From: Hyalella azteca
Lineage: Eukaryota > Arthropoda > Malacostraca > Amphipoda > Hyalellidae
Length of the DNA stretch: 64,000 nucleotides
Direction: 5' to 3'
NCBI RefSeq assembly: GCF_000764305.2
Contig: NW_025943988.1
Location: 496,001-560,000, forward strand
A program made the translations under genes and the position numbers. The notes under the pieces were generated by a model. That model did no database searches, was not told the origin of the DNA, and worked only from the letters and a program-made list of their open reading frames with translations. Shown piece after piece: positions 13,001 to 23,172 of the stretch (its first letter is position 1; each line of letters starts with the position of its first letter).

Positions 13001-16000
13001 TTATGCATAATATGCATGTTTATGAAGGTAAACTAACTAATATATAATTTTTTAAACTAATACACCATTCAAACCAATTGACACCCAGAGTTTTGGATAG
13101 AATAAATTCAGGATTCCTATTTTAAAGAATTTATTGAAGACGCGATAACGGTTGATGGTGCCAACAGATGATCAACTATTAGTCGTTATTTAAAACTTAT
13201 ATCTTATACGTATTTTCAAATAAAGGCAACAAAATTGTGTAAAGTCTTTCCATGAGTTTTTATTTTTTATATTTCTGGAAGTTCTCAAACAACAGCTTGA
13301 AATAAAAGATAGCTATTGGATGTTCACGCTAACGAAAAGGTAGGAATATTGAAATTTTAGGAAGTGTGATTCAATATAAATAAAAAGTGTTCTTTATTAC
13401 ACTCCACTAAAACGGCAAACTTACTTATCCATTTATTCTATTAAAGGACAAAATCGTCGAGGGCTCCACAACGACAGAAATAATAGAATTTTGTATCAGA
13501 TGCCGTTGTGCTGCCATTGAAAACAGTAGGGTCGTTATGATACAGGTGATGAATCCCTGAACTGCATTGAAAATTAAAACTTAAATTAAACTTCAACCAC
13601 ATAAAATTTGGCAAATAGTTGGAGCGTCACTGGCTCTTGTAAGAATGTCAAACATTGTTGTACTCGAAAGCAAATAACGCGTTAAATATTTCATTTTATA
13701 AGTTTACCAAATATTGGTTCAAAATTTCAAAATTTTGAAGAAAGCCCCCTGCAGTTTTCGAACATTTGAAATTAGCGATTTTTAGAGTCACAATAAAATT
13801 TTTAGCTTATCGATTGTGAATTTCTTTGATTTTGAACTAATATTCTAGATGAGGTGCTTTGTCCTTAGAAAATGGTTGACAATAGTAAAGATAAAAAATA
13901 AGTAATTCATTAAGATGTAATTATCAGTCATAAGATAGAGACAGAGCAAAAACAACAGTTGTGAATCTTTAACATGTCAACTCCCAAAGATTAATAGGCC
14001 ATTATAAAGTCAGAAAAGTGAAGGATTTTGGAATGAAACTAATTTCCGATGCCTATTTTGGTAAGACCCCGCAATCTTAGCGAGCGATTCTTTGGCTCCT
14101 CGTAGAGAGTCTCATTTTCTCTAGCTTCCGTCTTCTTAGCTTTAAAGAAGAAAAATTGAAGCCGGAAATCAGAATAGATTGTGGACATCCGATTGGTCCA
14201 TCAGCAAACTGGCGGGCACGATTTGCATGCGTTGCTCTTTTATTTTGGATCAAAGGATTGACGACTAATTTGATGGCGAGTTCAAACAACCGCTTGAACT
14301 TGATCTCATGTTCATCGCGACTGAACGTAGCTTATTTCAATCTACTCGAGGAACTTGTTTTATTACATCTCCTTCTCCTAAGAAAATCCGAGCAGGATTG
14401 TTTTTAAATTGAATTGGATGCGACAAACGCAAGTTAGTTTCGACTGGATGGGATGTCAATTTCACGAGTCCTGAATTAAAGATAATATTATCTCAGTGAG
14501 GTAAATACCTTTTTAGGATACAGATTTGAACTTTTCATTTGATTCTACACATTTGCTATTGGATGTGATAGGCATTCAATGTAAAAGACACTTTCACATT
14601 GCCCTTATTTTTCAAATCAAAATTCAGCACAACCTGAATCAATGATGTTAAATTATTTGTCTCACAACTTCGAACAATTTTGATGTTCTCACGATGTTGA
14701 TTGATCAAAATTGTCTCCATTATTTAATTAAAATGCCTTTCTCAGAGGATTAAAAGTAATGAAGAATAATCAAATTTGAAATTCGTTGGAAAATTTGGCT
14801 CAAGAGGCAACTAAAAATCCTACTTTCTTGTAGATTCAGTTGACCGATTGTGAACTGCCAATGATTGTCATTTATGAAATTGAATGAAATGAAGACTTGA
14901 AAATGCCGAACTATTATGCTTAAATAATAAAATGTAACATAATATTTATACTTTACATAACACAAGTGTCGGAAAGAGCTTCACTAAAATATGAAAAAAT
15001 GTTTTTAAACCCTTGCCATCAAGCCTCCAATGGCAAGGGGATCCAATGCCTTTTGATCACAGATCTCGAAAGGGATCAAAGTAAATGTTTAATAAGCAAG
15101 AATAAAATAAAATACATTTCGCTGATAAACGATGCTCACGATTGTCACTCCCATCCAGCAGAGATCGAATGAATACCTGGAACTTAATTAACTTAAAATA
15201 CTTTCACTTTAGATGACTTGGATTGCACTAGGGGCATCAAATATAAAATGGATCTTTTGATGCAGAACAGACAAAACCGATGAGGCTCGATTCAATTTAT
15301 CAATTGGACGTTTAGAGGCGATCGGCCATTGCACATTACACGGACCGGAAACTTAAGGATGTAAAAGCTTTTAGAAATTCGATGTGAAATTATTATATTC
15401 CACATTTAGGATGAAAAGTGATATAATTACTGTATTAGATTAGTTTACTTTAATTTGTTATCCTCAGAGTTGAAATTATCATATTAGTAAAGTGTTGTGA
15501 AATAAGGAATACTTGGCAATTCAAGCTTTATTCAAAACAATTGTCCGGTTACCTTAAATAAGAGTAACTGACATTAAATACTAATCAACATAACACAAAT
15601 ACGACAACAACAAACAATTAAACGGCAGATTTAAAGTCAGCGATGTACGTGGTAGAGAACTTACATTACATTACGGCGATAGTTAGAACGTGTCAGCTCG
15701 GCGGGTTCATTGAGACTGATACGGTATTGAAGCCAGACCATCTAACATCTGATAGTCATCTTATTATGAGCTTTATTCATATAGAAATCAGGACTATATT
15801 ACAACATAAAGTTTCCACATGCCGGGTTGTGAAATTGATTTAGAAATTTATTTACCTTATGGAGGGAGATTCATTGACGGTACACTTCTTTATTATCATG
15901 ATATTTAATTTCCTGCAAAATCAAATATTCTTTATATAAAAAATTCACCGTTCATCCTCATTTTGCTGTGTAAAGAAGTTTCGTTCACTTATTTACCCTC

Positions 16001-16390
16001 CTGAGGCTCGTGAAGAAAATATATTCCCTGGGAAGATAAAAAATTAAGTCGTTGAGGCTCTTCTGCTTGGAAGTCTTAACGATTGTTCGCGCCATTTGGC
16101 GGCTTGACGAAAGTTTTTCTCGAGTTACGCGATTAAAAACTAAAGAAGAGTACGTCATTACGTCTAGACGTTTTTGTACGTTGAAATAGTTACATTAAAA
16201 AAGATCAAGATGGAATAAATGAAGATTTCATTCTAGAAAATAATAGTTCTTTTAGCTATTTGCAGTCTTGGTTCTGGTGATAAAAACTAAAATCAATATC
16301 CAGTACGCGAGTCAATGCGACATTAATTTGTTTTTCCTTCAATTTAATAATAAATATATCTCCGCCATTGCATTATCTGATTTCTAAAAG
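13001..16390. other. Non-coding stretch, no gene recognised
   Basis: About 3.4 kb of AT-rich sequence. Frames at 14077-14407 overlap on opposite strands and show no domain. At about 15011-15038 an inverted pair (CCTTGCCAT and ATGGCAAGG) is followed by another (CTTTTGATC near 15050 and GATCAAAG near 15075). This could be a small fold-back remnant but is not strong enough to call. Confidence 0.5.
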
Positions 16391-16691
16391 TACAGGGTGC
16401 GGCGTGGGAACTTACTCTTTTAAAAAAATCACAAAGTAAAAAGTATTAAAGATAGCGTTTTAATTCTTTCTTTTTTACAAAGAGCTACATTTAAAGTTTC
16501 GTTGGGTTTACTTACAAGTTTAATTCAAACGCGCGCTCCTCTCTCGACCACTGCATGGTCGCAACTGAACTGAGTGGACGAAAAACTTCATAGCCCGCGC
16601 ACCATATTGCGCATGGCGCCACCTTCCTAGGACTAATGGCCGCCACGTGGCGCGCAATTCAAATAAGTAAGTTCCCGCGCCGCACCCTGTA
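16391..16691 (-). mobile_element. Mariner/IS630-like MITE with 26-bp terminal repeats
   Basis: The left end begins TACAGGGTGCGGCGTGGGAA and the right end is its reverse complement over 26 bases with one mismatch (GCGTGG against GCGCGG). TA at each extreme fits a TA target duplication. The interior is GC-rich beside its AT-rich surroundings. On the minus strand at 16512-16556 an ATG opens a 14-codon frame reading MQWSREERAFELNL before a stop. I recall similar beginnings in arthropod transposase-like proteins with a DUF4817 domain. The element is therefore probably a deletion derivative that kept both ends and the first codons of its parent's transposase. The parent family is inferred from memory, not searched. 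Confidence 0.8.
16512..16556 (-). pseudogene. Residual 5' end of a transposase reading frame
   Basis: Fourteen codons (MQWSREERAFELNL) followed by TAA lie inside the 16391 MITE. They are read outward from its right-hand half, as expected for the start of a transposase after internal deletion. Far too short to act. The W-S-x-E-E-R-A-F pattern is the only recognisable part. Confidence 0.4.
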
Positions 16692-18890
16692 TAATTGAAA
16701 GAAAATTCAGCCGAATTGCTTTTTTAATGAATTAGCAATACGCATAACACATTTTATATTCAAAATAAAATCTGCAGAAAAGATTTTTTTCTTTATCTTT
16801 CAACATCGTCAATTTCAAGCATATCAATTTCATCGCCTGTTTTTAAAATTGTTCTGTATAAATTCTGAAGCAGCTATATTGCATTGAAAAAAAAGTTAAG
16901 AAATATTATGGTTGACATTAAGAAATTGTTTCAACTGATTTCACGCCACAGAACATGTACGAGAACATTAGCATTGACTTGAAAATTTCAACAGCGTAGA
17001 TGTTCACGATTGTCGAAAAGTAAACGCCGATTGCATGTACAAAATTTGGCTATTAATTCCTTTCAACGTTTAAGGGATTGAAGCCTTTTCATCAAAAAAC
17101 ATTAAAATTTTTCATTTGCTAACCATAAGAATATGCTTATCTCTAAGCGTGAGTACTGACTGTATCTACGGATATTTTCAAAATTCTTAACGTTATTTTC
17201 AGAAAGCCGGAAGCTCTAATAGGTTGTCTTGAATATATAACGATGTTTCTTGAAGAAATCCGAAAAACGGAACTTGAAGGATTTTCCCTGACAATTTTCG
17301 CAGTTCAGGTGATTGCGTCTCGAAAAATTTTGTAGTTTTCTTGTACAGGAACGTCTAGCGAGGTGAGAACCGAGACGAAACTCCGAGAAAGTGTAGCGCC
17401 TAAAAGCATGGACGTTCCCTGTGATTTACGTCCATCACCGAAAACTTGAAGGTTGCGCTTGCGAGTGTGAGGCGTGTTTAACATCCAATTTAAAGAGGGA
17501 GTTTTTTCGAGTGAAAGTGTGAGGTTCATGTGTCTTAAATGTGAGGCTTTTTTTATTTATATGTTTGCTTTCGGGCCGTTATAGTTGAACTAAAATTCGT
17601 TCTTCGAGTAGGCGAAGCGTTCAGGTTCCTATTTTTGCATCAGGTTTAAACTTGACAACTGATTTGATTTTTTTACATCACCCTCAAAAAAGCGTCAGCC
17701 ATCGTTTTTTATCCTCATAACTTTGATGAATTATTTAGTTAGCCCTCAAGTAAGATCGAAAAAACATTATTCGTTAACATTATAATTATTAATTTATTTT
17801 AGAATTATAAATTTCAGTTCTACTTGGATACTGTCAATTCGGTCCTGCGAAACTCTTTGGCATTATTTGCAATGAATTTAGACATCTCTTGAATTTCAGA
17901 AACAGAGAACCCCAATCAAATTGCCATCATTGCTGCTTTCTCGTGTTTCTCCCGGAACCGTTTGTTTACCTCAGAAGTCAGCTGCACTAACGACTAATTA
18001 AAAAGCTTGCCACGCAAGTCAACTTCAAACGCCGCCGGCATTTGTCGTCGGCAATTTTTACAAGTTCACTAGGCTGACTCGGCTGGCATACCCGTCAAGC
18101 GTCCGGAAATTTGTGTAACGTTTATCCTGCCAGAGGCCCAAAGTTAAGTCGTTACATCGCGTAACTGAGATTTTAATGTTGTCACGTGCGAGTTGAAATC
18201 AAAACTTTAGTCATCGTTACGACCGAGCTGTCACTGAAAATCAACTCAGCGGGTGCTGTGCCGGAAAAGCCTTTCGAGCAATGACAAGCTTTGAATGCAT
18301 TAAATGCTCAGCTCTGACTGAATTTATGACGTTTTTTTCAATGCAGCGAGAGTAACAACTAAATATTATTATGAGGTGGGTAATTTGCGAGGGAAACGAT
18401 TATATCGTTCATAAAAAGTTTTAGGATTAATCCAATAAATTTAATTCAATATGAATCCTTTTCGTAAGATTTCAAAATTTCAATATTTTTTAAGCTCGTG
18501 AAAAGACAAAATCCTTACATTCTACTATCAATATACCATAAAACTCAACTCTACACCTAAAAACGGAGGTATTCGTCATTTCCATTAAAATACGCGTAAC
18601 ATTTTCGAATTAAAATATATCCCATGTTATCCAACGGTAAGGCTTCCATGTCAGTCTCGAGTAGCGGTCCGTTAGGACCGAGGGTCGTCAATAAATCTTC
18701 CAAATGCGGTGCACTTGCCAGATTCAGAACGCAAGCGTCAGCAAATTTCGAGCCTCGAGTGTCTCTGAGAAGAATAAAGCTAATTTGGACACGTAACTGC
18801 TTGCAAATTACGAGAATATGCTTCGAAATTTGTGAGGCTTTCGCATTATCCGGAACGAGGGCACCATCGTCCAGATAACGAGGCGTCCGA
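16692..18890. other. Non-coding stretch with GC-richer segments
   Basis: No gene is recognised. Segments around 17310-17520 and 17930-18310 are GC-richer than the window average and have short frames on both strands but no motif. From about 18650 the GC content rises again towards the hairpin cluster, with a small hairpin CGGTCC-GTTA-GGACCG at about 18665-18680. These could be worn exons or transposon cores; the sequence alone does not say. Confidence 0.4.
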
Positions 18891-18954
18891 AGTGCACCGT
18901 CCGCAGGACCGGACGCAGTTCACAGCATCCTGCACCGGCCGCAAACACGGCCGG
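18883..18954. repeat. GC-rich hairpin cluster
   Basis: Two short inverted pairs lie close together: GCGTCCG at 18883-18889 with CGGACGC at 18910-18916, and CCGGCCG at 18935-18941 with CGGCCGG at 18948-18954 around a 6-base loop. The segment is strikingly GC-rich for this window and ends ten bases before the 61-bp array starts. The role is unknown; one possibility is a junction left by a transposon. Confidence 0.6.
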
Positions 18955-18963
18955 GGTTCCGGC

Positions 18964-19285
18964 CTTTGATGACGAAAATATTCGGATTTAGGATCTGATA
19001 TTTTTTGTACGTTATTTGAAATCTGCTATAACCAAAATAATACGATTTAGGGTGCGAAATTTCTTTGGTACGTTAGTTGGAATCTGTTATAACCAAAATA
19101 TTATGATTTAGGGTGTGATATTTCTTTTGTACGTTATTTGGAACTTGCGATGACGAAAATATTACAATTTAGGGTTTGATATTTCATTTGTACGTTAATT
19201 GAAACCTGCGATGATTAAATTATTTCGAGTTCGGATCTGATTTTTCTCTTGTACGTTGTTTGAAGCCTGATATCAATCCAATATT
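18964..19285. repeat. 61-bp tandem repeat, about 5 copies
   Basis: Copy boundaries fall at 18964, 19025, 19086, 19147, 19208 and 19269, each 61 bases apart. The unit contains GATGACGAAAATATT, GATTTAGGGT(G/T), TGATATTTC and TTGTACGTTATTTG. Divergence rises towards the right end, where the sixth copy fades after about 17 bases. The unit length is not a multiple of three, so it is non-coding. Confidence 0.9.
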
Positions 19286-22200
19286 ATGTGCAGAAAATGA
19301 AGTTAACAAGTAGAATTTCAACTTCTAGGCTAGAGTAATAATTTTAAATATTATTATTTTTCACTATTATCAACTATTCTTATTATTTCATCAGTTAAAA
19401 TCAGTCTTAACTAGTTTAATAAATATTTTTCGTCCTATAGATTGATATAATTTTTCCATTAGCCCTTAAGTTTTCATAAGGAAAAAATGTTATCCTAAAT
19501 AAATTAATCAGAAATACATCTCATACATTAAATTAGAAGCCTCTTCTTCTGAATTTGAATAACGTGTCAATAACTTTGAACACATCGAATCTTAAAAAAC
19601 ATAGATGATCTTATTCATTATCTAGTTCAGCGATTTTCTATAATGTCTTCACTTCCACATGCCAATTTATACACCTGAAATCGGCTTAATTGACCTACCT
19701 TAATTTAATTTCAATATTATCCTGTCATCAACATATAATTTATTTATATTAGCATTTAATTAACTAAAATAACACTGACTGCTCAGCAATTCTCCGAGTT
19801 AGCAGGAGTCACTTTTTCCGGCATGCGTTCGCTGGAGCGCAGTGATGCGCAGCCTAGTGCGGAGGCTCCGAGCAAGCCAATTAAATTTACTTTTCTCGCA
19901 CAGGCATCGCTTGTTATGATGGAACGCACTGCCATTCTGAAATGCAACTTCGGAACAGTGAATTTTTTCCGTCAGACAAACGTAGAGTTCAAATGGGATC
20001 AGTTATTATAAGTTATTCGTGGAGTATAAATGGCGCGGACTATCGGCAGTAGGAGCGTTTACGATTAGGAATTTTTTCATCCATACATATATATTTTAAT
20101 CTTACGATGGTTGTGTTTTTTTAACCGAGCAGTTGAACCAATGTCATTATAAAAGCAATTATTCACACGAGTTTTTCAACTTACTCAGAAAAACATGGGC
20201 TTGTGAGTGAATAATAACGCAGGAGACTTTTTTTCGTAAATGAGCATGTCTCACTGCGTTTAAAATGATGCATCTTGCATACGTTGCCTGCACATACGAA
20301 TAGAATTTTCTCGTGTGGCCTGTTTTTAAATTTAAATTAAAATCAATAATTAAATAAAAACAAAAATTGACCTCATATCAATTATGTATTCTACGATTCG
20401 GTTATATAATTATATGATTTACAGAAGAAATTCTTTCTAAAATCTTTATCTTCACAAAAAAGTTAAGTTGTTGCGTCATGTAAAAATAAAACTTTTGATT
20501 ACTGGCTTACCAAAAATTGCTACAAATTTACAATGGGTTATTTCTATGACATTTATATTCATTTTTTGCCTAGAACAACGTTTGGCTATTTTAATAAAAT
20601 ATTCTGTTGTTCATACAAAATTCAATTTCAAGCATTAGAAAATATTCAAACAAAAAAATATTAATACGTTCATTGTCATGCAATGAATTGAGAGTTTGAA
20701 AGTTTTCCGCATTGTTAAGTTTTGCTGCAATTGCGTGTATTATTGAGCTGATGAAAAATATATATTTTTATTTCAGATGCAATTCCTTATTAAATAGATT
20801 TTCGATTTTCATGAATAAAACTAATCTTCATCTTGGAAGCTACACGATTTTATATTGGCTGCACTTCGCTCTTGCATCAACCAATAGAAACTTCGCTTTT
20901 ATATACAAGAGCCAACAAAGAGTCAATCCAGTGAATGCCTTACTTAACAGCTGCTTTAAGATTTTATTCAATAATGCAAACATATTAGAAAATGTTTCAT
21001 ATTTTGTTAGCAAACACATTATAAGTATGGAAATTTTCTTTACTAGTATTGGAATAATTTTTGATGATAATAATCGAATCTAGATCAAATGTATTTCTGG
21101 TTTAATTTATTTAGATGAATGAAAAAAACATTGAATTGTTTAATACTAGATATTCTTCAATAAACGCATATTTTATTTACTAAATTGCTCAAACAAAATC
21201 TCCGCAACATGGGACTAGTTGAGGAAATTTCTAATGATTATGAGATATGTGCAGTTTGCCGAAATTCTTCGTTATTCATACACTTTTGAGTAGAATGATT
21301 CCTTCCCTTAATCATTACATCAACACGTCATTGCGACAGATGAACCTAAAAACACAGCATATTTAAGCTTTATTATTAATCAAGGATGAAACGTGAATAT
21401 GTTTAATCCAAGAACTTTTTAATGGATTTCTCATTAACTCACAAAGAAAGAATTGATTTATTTATATTAAATTATGATTTATAAATACCATGCAATCTAA
21501 GGCATATAGCATTTAGACACAGTATTGGCATACACATATTTTTAGTGTCAATTTGAACCCAGAATAATATTATTTAATAAATAATGTAATAGTAATGGAT
21601 AAATAATTAATAATTAAGGTTCAAATATCATTAAATAGTATGATCATATATAGTATAATGTGAACCTCATTCGTTGAAGTTTCGCAACCCAATTATTTCA
21701 GGCTTCGCTGAACTCTTTTTATTCAGTCATACCAGCGCACATATGTAGTGCGATCTAAGATCATTGCTAGCATCAACAATATTCTATAATCAACAGACGT
21801 AATGAAATCAATATTACGTGGTTCGAAAACCGTTTGAAGTAGTTCGTTCGGATGAGCAGAAGATCGAGTGCAAAGATGCTTGTAACACATCACCATATTT
21901 GGCTACGCATATATTGCATTTCAAAATGTTTGTATAATTATTACCTGTGACAGAGTTAAGCCTCAGACGATATAACCATATTATATTTAGGTTAGTTTGT
22001 ACCATACAGTGCTTGTATTTTCATTTCAAGGGCAGTAAAAGTTAAATCTTGTTTACATATAGACACCATTCAGATACTCATATTGTTAACTGATTTCTTT
22101 TGTATTTTCGATGCATAACCGTGAACAGTAATAAATAATGTTTATTTGTTAATCATAATGGAATATTAACTTATACACACATTTCTAATTATTTATTTCT

Positions 22201-22335
22201 TGACACAATCCACCCTCATTGTTTGCAGGAGGACGATGCGAATCCTTTAAAATTATGCTGCCTTTGCTTCTCATGGATGCTTTAAATTTTAAAATCTTCA
22301 TTTAACCCTGAAAGTAAAGGCTTCATTACCTGCTA
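19286..22335. other. Non-coding stretch, includes the longest reading frame in the window
   Basis: About 3 kb without a supported gene. The frame at 20712-21083 (123 codons) is the longest present. It opens with TTG rather than ATG; its first ATG is at about 20751. It is rich in I, F, N and L as expected from AT-rich noise, and matches no family I know. The segment 19790-20010 is GC-richer with a 62-codon frame, also unrecognised. Confidence 0.5.
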
Positions 22336-22535
22336 CACTCAAAAAATTAATGGGTCATATTGTCCAAATAGTGACCCACTTTGATTGGGTCATATTGCCT
22401 AAATAGTGACCCACTTTGATTGGGTCATATTGCCTAAATAGTGACCCACTATGAATGGGTCATATTGTCCAAATAGTGACACACTTTGAATGGGTCATAT
22501 TGTCGAAATAGTTACCCACGTTGATTGGGTCATAT
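22336..22535. repeat. 35-bp tandem repeat array seeded from a MITE end
   Basis: Units start at 22351, 22386, 22421, 22456, 22491 and 22526, exactly 35 bases apart; the last is cut off after ten bases. Each unit is TGGGTCATATTGTCCAAATA then GTGACCCACTTTGAT, so each is itself an imperfect palindrome (TGGGTCA...TGACCCA). Just before it lies CACTCAAAAAATTAA at 22336. The same order (CACTCA, A-run, GGTTATGTTGTCCAAATAGTGAC) occurs at the left end of the element at 61244, so the array grew out of a copy of that element. The right edge is artificial: it abuts the adapter junction at 22536. Confidence 0.9.
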
Positions 22536-22573
22536 CTGTCTCTTATACACATCTAGATGTGTATAAGAGACAG
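22536..22573. other. Tn5 mosaic-end (Nextera) adapter junction, artefact
   Basis: CTGTCTCTTATACACATCT at 22536-22554 is followed directly by its reverse complement AGATGTGTATAAGAGACAG at 22555-22573. These are two back-to-back 19-bp Tn5 transposase mosaic ends, exactly as used in tagmentation library kits, with no mismatch. Natural Tn5 is a bacterial element and would not leave two bare ends fused head to head in an animal genome. The plus-strand frame through it yields the peptide VSYTHLDVYKRQ, a pattern I know as a translated adapter artefact in protein databases. The sequences left and right of it may not be adjacent in the real genome. Confidence 0.97.
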
Positions 22574-23019
22574 GTCCAAGGCATCTCGAAGCTCACACGT
22601 GGTAGACTCTTAGATCAATCCGTCTTCTTAATGAATCTGAAACAAATAACAGGATTACTTGAGTATTGTGGAAATTATTCAACTTTTTATGAGCTCTGTT
22701 TTTTTTTGTGTCACCCTGTAGTAATATTTAAATATACGAAAATGTACAAAATGCGGATAAACGAATGGGTTTAAGGAATTTGAGTTCATGCTGTATGAAA
22801 AATTTTACGAACAACACGAATCAGGGAAAAAATTAAAAAATAATTATACATTTTTGTGTGATATTGAATAGTAAATCCTAATGGAAATTCACTTATCCTT
22901 TATTTCATTTCCTGTTAATTTTCGGCCAAAATAGAGCAAGAATATCCATCGGTAAACTTCTCCCACTGAAGATATGGCACTTTTGAGTCTATTTGAGAAC
23001 AAATATATGCAATCATCTG
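22574..23019. other. Non-coding stretch after the adapter junction
   Basis: No gene is recognised. At 22708-22720 GTGTCACCCTGTA reads on the minus strand as TACAGGGTGACAC, like the outer end of the TACAGGG-type elements (compare 16391 and 6794). The matching second end was not found. Contiguity with the sequence left of 22536 is doubtful. Confidence 0.5.
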
Positions 23020-23172
23020 CGTAAATTATGTAGCGGTGCCACAGTTAATTGGGCCATGGGACCTGTTGCGATGATGAACAGCACGGAATTTTCACTGGTT
23101 CTTGCGGGTCTCGAACATGCAACTGACTTCTCCAATTTTGCTGTGCTTGACCACTAGGCCACCACGCTTGAT
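23020..23172 (-). mobile_element. tRNA-derived SINE (RNA polymerase III type)
   Basis: On the minus strand an A box TGGCCTAGTGG (23151-23161) and a B box GTTCGAGACC (23107-23116) match the split RNA polymerase III promoter of tRNA genes, with spacing like that in a tRNA. The flanks do not form a full tRNA: there is no clean acceptor stem or anticodon arm. Sequence continues past the B box into an unrelated body (AAGAACCAGTGAAAATTCCG and on), as in SINEs. The 3' end and target duplication were not resolved, so the left boundary is approximate. An old tRNA pseudogene is the alternative. Confidence 0.6.
23107..23161 (-). promoter_or_regulatory. Internal RNA polymerase III promoter (A and B boxes) of the SINE
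   Basis: The A box at 23151-23161 fits the consensus TRGYNNARNNG at every fixed position. The B box at 23107-23116 fits GWTCRANNC. Their distance is within the range for tRNA-type promoters. Whether it is still transcribed cannot be told. Confidence 0.6.

Noticed and set aside
12730..13047. 105-codon frame with a repeated peptide
   Set aside because: It is entirely explained by an 87-bp (29-codon) duplication inside a MITE.
20712..21083. Longest reading frame in the window, 123 codons
   Set aside because: It opens with TTG rather than ATG, has AT-driven composition (I, F, N, L), no motif and no regulatory or splice context. It is within what AT-rich non-coding DNA can show by chance.
22351..22535. 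CRISPR array (regularly spaced palindromic units)
   Set aside because: Repeats are contiguous 35-bp units without distinct spacers, the genome is animal-like and no cas genes are present.
22490..22774. 94-codon frame
   Set aside because: It runs through the 35-bp array and the Tn5 mosaic-end junction; the middle peptide is a translated adapter.
23107..23161. Functional tRNA gene
   Set aside because: The A and B boxes are present but no acceptor stem or anticodon arm can be paired and the sequence runs on into a SINE-like body.
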